From: Aquilaria yunnanensis
Taxonomy: Eukaryota > Streptophyta > Magnoliopsida > Malvales > Thymelaeaceae
Assembly: GCA_039654915.1 (NCBI GenBank)
Contig: CM077594.1
Span: forward strand, 19,901,001 to 19,965,000
Length of the DNA: 64,000 nucleotides
Direction: 5' to 3'
In this document: one piece after another, positions 58,048 through 64,000 of the stretch
Numbering within the stretch: position 1 is the first letter of the stretch
Layout of the letters: each line of letters starts with the position of its first letter
The notes under the pieces: model-generated
Databases searched by the model: none
Seen by the model: only the letters and a program-made list of their open reading frames with translations
What the model was told of the DNA's origin: nothing
Made by a program: the position numbers and the translations under genes

Positions 58048-59082
58048 TAGTCTTGTTTGGAGCCGAGTTGGGTATCAATGTTGAGGTCCAATTTTACCGT
58101 TTTAAAGTAAGATTTATTTTATTAGACTTCATATGCACTTGATTGGTGTGATGGATGTATGTAATACAAAATGAGATTATGTTTTTATCAAAGTTTATAT
58201 GTACATGATTAATGTAATGGAATGCATGCAATAGAAAACTGAGATTATGTTTTTATTAGACTTTATATGTATGTGATTGATGTAATGGATGCATGCAATG
58301 AGATTATATTTTTATCAGATTTTATATGCATGTGATTGACGTAATGGATGTATGCAATGAGTGAGTTTGATTATTCACTATCGAGGAACTTCGAGATTTC
58401 TAGTTGTTATTAGAAAGATTAAAAAGTTATTACAGTTTGACGCGTGGTTTTGATGCATGAAGAATAATTGTATAGAACAGAAGTACAATAAAAGAAAAAT
58501 AAGGTTATTAATAAGTTAAATAGCAATTAACAACTCATGAACTATTATGGAAAAATGAATTAAAACTGTAAATATAAGACGTGAAGAAAATAAAAGTGTA
58601 GAGCAACAACATAGCATAACAATGACATGCTTATGGCGTTGGTAAAATGGGAGGAATACTATGGTCAGTTCTATGGTTAAGTGGGGAGTTCTATATGCAT
58701 AAGGTGGTTTATCAAAAAGGCAAGGGATAGTTCCCGAATCCCGTCACTAAATCATAGTGACGGCCCGATTCCTTACCCTCTAGGGTTAATGTAAGGAATG
58801 GATTAATTCGAGTCGTAGCTTTTCGTGGGCCCATGCAGAAACTATCGTCTCAGGAGGCAATACACTACTTCGCTACTTTGAAACCGGTGAAGGCTTGGAG
58901 GCCGTGGCCTCACAAGGACAACAACACCAATTCCGCTTAGAAAGAATCGTGTTCGATTTGAGGAAGCTCGGGTATAGAGCTTCATATTGTGAATGCATTA
59001 TGCATGTTTTTATATAACATATGATAATAAGCAAAGTAAATCAAAACAAATCAACTTGTAGGCTCGACTCACTAACGTCGAG
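58048..59082 (-). promoter_or_regulatory. 5' leader of element A
   Basis: The proximal part (about 58690-59080) is highly conserved with element B, including the hairpin CGTCAC..GTGACG at 58742-58762. The distal part (58100-58400) holds several copies of a ~60-bp repeat (tttatatgcatgtgattgat-like). ORF1 is absent. Confidence 0.65.
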
Positions 59083-59100
59083 TCCTCAGTGGAGTCGCCA
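59083..59100 (-). other. Primer-binding site of element A
   Basis: TGGCGACTCCACTGAGGA on the minus strand, three bases from the LTR. The first 14 bases are identical to element B. Confidence 0.85.
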
Positions 59101-59103
59101 AGC

Positions 59104-61966
59104 TGTGGCAACGTGCGGATCGTTTTCGGGAGTCGCCACCAATCAGTTTTCTTAGGTCGATTGGTCACCTTAAAATTGGTCTGCGAGAATTCGGGGATCG
59201 GGAGTACGGTTACGTTAAAACAACTTTGTTAAAACGCCCAAAAATTGGCACCTTAGTTGATTTTAATTTTGTTTTGCTTTGCTTTTAAATAATTCTCAGT
59301 TAATTTTCAAAATTAGAAATTTTAACTGGATTAGTCGAAATGTGGATTTTTAAATTAATTAATTTGTATGAAATCTTATACTTCCGAACCATGGACTCTG
59401 CCGAGTCATTTGGACACGGAAGATTTTTGATTCCGAACCATGGACTCTGCCGAGTCATTTGGACACGGAATTTGGTGAACTTTTAAATAATTTAATCCAT
59501 ATTGTAAATATGGATTTTTTATCTTTTTTTTTTATTTAATTTATTTAATTAAAAGGATGATATTTTTTTTTAAACCGCAGATCCTGACGGATCATCCGGA
59601 TATGTAAGTTGATTTAATTTATAGTTAATTATTTAATTCTTATTTTTATGGAATTAATTATTAGTTTAATTACTAATTCATAATTCTTTTTGTTATAGAA
59701 TTTTTAGATTCATTAATAATCTAAAAATTTTTATTTTCTATATTTTTCTTTCTTTTCTTTCTTTTCTTTCTTATCTTTCTTATCTTATCTTATCTTTCTT
59801 ATCTTTATTATCTTTTTCTTATCTTATCTTTCTTTTCTTATCTTTCTTTTCTTTTTCTTATCTTTCTTTTCTTTTTCTTTTTATCTTGTTTAATGAAGGG
59901 TATTTATTATTTAAATAAATACTTAATTTATAAAAGAATTAAAAAGTAATAAAAACTTTAAAAAAATTTTGAGATTTATTTTATGTTTATTCAAAAAGAA
60001 GGAATAACTTAATCAAGAAAGATTTATATTTTATGTTATGTTTGTTCTTTTTATTTAATAAAAGATAAACTAAAAAGAAAAATTATTAAATCAAGATCTT
60101 ATTTATTCAACCAAAAAAAAAATTATATGTATTTAAAAGAAAAATCTTAATATTTTATTTGATAAAAGGTGAATCAAAAATCAATTATTCAATCAATATT
60201 TAATTAAGGAAATAAAAATTTATATGTATATTTCAAACATAAAAGAAAAATCTTAATATTTTATTTTTTTTATTTTGTTTTGGTAAAAGATTAACCAAAA
60301 TTAATTGTTTAAACAAAAAAAACAAAAATTTATATGTATATTTTAAACAAAAGAGGAAAAAGTTTTGATATCTAAAAAAGATTATTTAACCAAAAATTTA
60401 TATGTATTTTAAAACAAAAGTCTTGATATTTTTATTTTTATATTCTTCTTTGTTTGATGAAAGATTTTTTTTTAATTTTAATTTATATCTCTGAAAATAT
60501 ATTTAAGAGAAATTCAATTATTATTTATTTATTTATTTATTTTTGTTATTTTTTTTTTTTTGAAATCATTTGACTAAGACTTTTATAAAGGAAACAAAAA
60601 GTGATGTCTTTTCATTATTTTGAAAGAAATAAGCAAAATATTACTGAATAATATTAACCCAAAAATTTTACTCTTTTTATTCTTTTTATTAATAAAGAAA
60701 ATTAAAAAGTTATATTTTAATAATTAATATATTAGTCCAAAGTTTTTATTTTTAATAAAGAAAATAAATTATTTATATACTTTTTTTTAAAAATAATTCC
60801 AAGCCATGGATCCTGACGAATCATTTGGTCATGGATTTTTAATTTTTTTAAATTTAATTATTTAATTAATTATTAATTTTAATTATAATTTTATTTAATT
60901 TTTCTTGAATTTTTAATTATTATTACTTTAAAGATATATTTAAAAACAGAATTGATTTGTATTTTTGGAATTATTTAATTATGTTTGTTTAATAATTTTA
61001 ATAAAAGGAATAAAAAGTTGTTTTAAAATAATAAAAGATAGTTAGCTTTTAAAAATGATTTTTCACATAAAAGAATCTTCTTTTAATTTTTATTTTTTAT
61101 TTTACTCATTTACTTATTTATTATTGATGGGTAAAGGTGAATTAAGTGAAAATAAATTTAACTACCTAAAAATTATATAAAGTAAATAAAGGAAAATTAA
61201 TAATAATAAAGTGGGGCTTTTTGGCCATCCACTTTAATAACACAATAATAATAATAATAATTAACAAAGTTAGTAAAGTTAGTTGTTAATAACAATAAAA
61301 ATAAAAGTTAGATGAATTAGTTGTTAATTATTAACAATAATAGCAACAATAATAATAAAAGTTAGCAAAGTTAGTAAGTTAGTTGTTAGTAACAATAATA
61401 ATAACAAAATTAGTAAGTTAGTAACAATAATAATAATAACAATAATAAAGTAAGTTAATAACAATAATAATAAATGTTAGTAAGGTTAGTTGAGTTAATT
61501 GTTAATATTAACAACAACAATAATAAAAGTTAGTAATAACAATAAACAAGTAAATAAAGAAGAGTTAGTAATTAATTTTCTGCAAAAATAAAAGAAAGGT
61601 TAGTGACCAAAGTGAATAAATATGAAGAGATGGAGGGTTAAACTAAGATTTTACCTAAAGAATATTTTTTTTTTTCCTGTTACGTAAAACGCGAGGGTGA
61701 TGGGCGACGGCAGCGAACGGCAGGGGAGCTGAGGCAAGGCTGGCGGCGGGTGGTCCGGCAAGGGCGAGGGGGAGGCAGCCAGGACGGAGCACGAAGCGGA
61801 GGGGGAGGAAAGGGAAACCGGGACGGATCGCGACGGGCTTGGGGCCGGAGAGACACGACGGAATGGCCGGGAACGGCGACGGCGAGCGTGGCGGGGTGCG
61901 GCGGTGAGCGTGGCGGGACTACGGCAACAGCGTGGGGGCACGGGGGAGGAAGAAACGGCAGCTGGG

Positions 61967-62005
<39 letters not shown>

Positions 62006-62692
62006 ACGGAGAGGGGAAGAAGATGGTGTGTTTAAGGGAAAAAAAAAATTTCTGATTTTTCTGAGAAGAGAGAGAAGGGGCAGGGACTTAAGGCAGTAAT
62101 TTACGCTTTTTTTAAAACGGAGCTCTAAGTTTTTTCTCTATTTTTTTCCGTGTTCAGCACAAAATTTGGGGGGCTATTTATAGAGGAAGTTTAGCTGAAC
62201 TGTTGATGGATAAATTAATAAAAAAATTCAAACTTATCTCTTAAATTGGTAAAATGACAATTTTAGTCCTTTACGTCTCTCAGCCTCTGGATAAGTTCCT
62301 GAAGCTTCTGATTTTGACAATTTTGTCGTTTTCTGTCAATTTGAGCCAAAAACGTCGGCAGGCTCAAAATTTTATGTGACAAACTACCAAATGCTCCTGG
62401 AACTTTCAGAATTTGTCAATTTTGCCTGAAACTTCTCAATTTTGTTATTTTTATCTCAAACTTTTTAATTTTGTCATTTTTATGGAGTTTTCTTTTTTTC
62501 TTTCAAACATACACATATACACACATATATCAAATCTTCACAAAACAAAAAAATATATATTTTAAAATAATTAAAAAAAAATTTAGTAATAATAATAACA
62601 ATAATAATAATAATACATTTTTTTATTTAATTTTTTTTATTTAATTTTTTTTTAAAATTATTTTAATGGCCGGACGAAATTGGGTGTCAACA
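59104..62692 (-). repeat. Element A 5' LTR (3,589 bp)
   Basis: Partner of 17862-21463. TATA box at 62174-62183. Differences seen from the 3' copy: a shorter GA repeat (about 61971-62001), a few single-base changes in the GC-rich block, one in the U3 part, and a 2-3-base length change near 60870. Confidence 0.95.
62174..62183 (-). promoter_or_regulatory. TATA box of the element A 5' LTR
   Basis: CTATAAATAG on the minus strand; RNA of element A would start near 62145. Confidence 0.72.
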
Positions 62693-62697
62693 AAGGC

Positions 62698-63175
62698 GGC
62701 AGAGTCAAAAATTGACGCCATCTAGCAAACTCTGCCAATGAATCAATACGCTCCCTTGGGCCTAAGGACCATTCTTGAATAAGCCAGCTCTAGGTCGACC
62801 ACTGCTTTGACGGCCCTCGTTGAGCGCATCGAGTGATTTGGCTTTCTAGGTCACGATTGCCATTAGAAGCACCAACGCCTAAAGTTAATGCTCGAGTGGA
62901 AGAACTTTGCTCCCATCTTTAAAAGGCGAAAATGTGGCTTGGAAGGAGCGCCTTGTTGGAGTTTAGGAAAGGCTTTCTTTTTTACCACTTTCAAGTGGAG
63001 CGGACTAATCTGAATTTGGATCTCTCCTTCCTCTTGGCTTATGAAGATTTAGGTTCAGATTATAAGTCTTAGTCGAAACAGGGGAAAGCTGGGATTTTTA
63101 TCTTTGACGAGGATGCATCGGTGATGGGATTTGTTAAGGGCCCTCTTCCTGATGAATTTTAGGAAGCCCTACAGC
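62698..63175 (+). pseudogene. Antisense extra ORF of the oldest Tat-like element, second part
   Basis: Continues the frame cut at 17861: across the target duplication it reads on as A-E-S-K-I-D-A-I and then a stop. Later readable fragments include LDLSFLLAYEDLGSDY and GFVKGPLPDEF, separated by stops. It ends before the T-rich stretch at about 63180. Confidence 0.55.
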
Positions 63176-63548
63176 TAACTCCCCCATTTTTGTATTCTTT
63201 TTCAATTCCTCATTTCTTTTTGAAATTGTAGGTTTTTTCAAAGTTAATAAAAAGTTCATTTTGCAAATTACTTCACTTGTATATACATTTTTGTACTTGT
63301 GAACAATTTTTGCAATGATCTTTTAGATGGACATCCATTAAGTAAACATACTAATTCTGCCATCACAATGGCCGCACTTATTAAATAACCCTTGTAGTAG
63401 GTAGCCTTTACAAGCTTTTTAGAGAGGACCTAAGCTTTTAGTGATTAAGGAGTTTTAATCTGCTATTTCATTTTGTAAAAACACAAGTTGTTTGGGAGAA
63501 GTGCCTTTTTATTCAAGATGTAGCAAAGTACATTGTGAAATAATGTGA
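63176..63548. other. Spacer between antisense ORF and pol of the oldest element
   Basis: No coding signal recognised; the convergent ORFs flank it. Confidence 0.35.
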
Positions 63549-64000
63549 TTAGGCAAAATAAAGTGACAGATTCTCTAAGTTATAATTTTTAGGTAGTTTT
63601 CTACCATTGGAGTTGGTTAGCCAGTAAACCTCATCTTTAAGTTTCCTTGTGACAAGGTAAGGTCCATCCCAATTCGACCTTAGTACCCTATGTCCCGGGT
63701 TCCTCCCAACCAGTTCCATGTTAACAAGGCTCAAGCCTCATACTTTTATGTTCTATTGTTTCATTATTCAATTATGAGTGAGGGTGGCTCGCTGTTTAAA
63801 GGCTCTCATACGAACCCTTATGTCTTCTATCAGTTCTTCTCGTAGATCAAGGTTCCCTTCAAGTGCTCTTTCATTTTCACTAGGATCATAGGCCAAAGTT
63901 TGGAGAGTGGAGTAAGAAATTTCTATAGGGATGATGGCCCTATAGACCATTGTAAAAGGTGACTCTCCTATGGTCCTGCAGAGAGTCATTCTATAGTTCC
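63549..64000 (-). pseudogene. C-terminal integrase end of an old Tat-like Ty3/gypsy pol, cut by the window edge
   Basis: Two pieces in the same frame, 63768-64000 and 63549-63734, separated by at least one stop. The first reads GESPFTMVYRAIIPIEI (cf. GATPFSLVYGMEAVLPIEVE in element B). The second ends the protein with NWDGPYLVTRKLKDEVYWL and NLENLSLYFA, the usual C-terminus of Tat-lineage integrases. The rest of pol lies beyond the window. Confidence 0.85.

Larger units (their letters stand above)
17862..62692 (-). mobile_element. Element A: Ogre-like Ty3/gypsy retrotransposon, pol-less, carrying NABP-like and LOG cargo
   Basis: Minus-strand element with TG..CA LTRs (59104-62692 as 5', 17862-21463 as 3') and target duplication aaggc at 17857-17861 and 62693-62697. 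Order along the element: 5' LTR, PBS, leader, degenerate gag-pro (58047 to about 56600), repeat-rich spacer, NABP-like gene with an internal stop (53548-53000), a second NABP-like gene split by element B, LOG-like ORF without an ATG (27331-26702), tandem array, PPT, 3' LTR. There is no ORF1, RT or integrase. Without element B and its extra 5 bp it is about 20.5 kb. Its two LTRs differ by a handful of substitutions plus a GA-repeat length difference, so insertion is recent although the interior is worn. This suggests a non-autonomous, trans-mobilised copy. Confidence 0.92.

Noticed and set aside
28434..62692. Elements A and B as an integrated pararetrovirus because of the NABP-like genes
   Set aside because: LTRs, target duplications, integrase with a full D-D-E set and a PPT/PBS pair show LTR retrotransposons. 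No viral movement protein, coat protein or replicase was seen.

Overview
The window looks like nuclear DNA of a flowering plant, probably a eudicot. It holds one conventional host gene, the 3' nine-tenths of a class II trehalose-6-phosphate synthase with plant-type introns. Almost everything else is repetitive DNA dominated by nested LTR retrotransposons. No tRNA, rRNA or CRISPR feature was seen.

Layout. 1-3.96 kb: the TPS gene and its 3' UTR. 4-14.5 kb: AT-rich intergenic DNA with a Copia remnant, two Stowaway-like MITEs, a MULE-type MITE with a 9-bp target duplication, minisatellites, and an isolated decayed copy of a virus-like zinc-finger gene. About 14.56-17.86 kb and 62.69-64 kb: two halves of the oldest element, a degenerate Tat-lineage Ty3/gypsy element with an antisense extra ORF. 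That ORF is split by element A (17862-62692, TSD aaggc). Element A is in turn split by element B (28434-52742, TSD gaagg).

Elements A and B both lie on the minus strand and are Ogre-like: LTRs of 3.6 and 3.9 kb, the same type of primer-binding site, a leader, gag-pro and a polypurine tract. B also keeps an extra ORF1 before gag, a predicted intron between pro and RT, and a second RNase H. B is 24.3 kb and its ORF1, gag-pro and RT-RH-INT ORFs are all open. A is about 20.5 kb without B, has lost ORF1 and pol, and has a wrecked gag. A's two LTRs are nevertheless nearly identical, which suggests it moved recently using proteins supplied by another element.

The unusual part is the cargo between integrase and 3' LTR, in sense orientation. 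It consists of (i) tandem genes for a Cys-rich basic protein that looks like the nucleic-acid-binding protein (NABP) of carlaviruses and relatives, (ii) an intronless LOG-type cytokinin-activating enzyme with intact catalytic motifs, and (iii) a long tandem array whose units each encode two hairpins with compensatory base changes. Several cargo genes have a TATA box just upstream. A retrotransposon carrying a cytokinin-activating enzyme together with a virus-type RNA-binding or suppressor-like protein is the main candidate for an undescribed system. A plausible but untested idea is that the cargo alters host cell division and silencing to favour the element.
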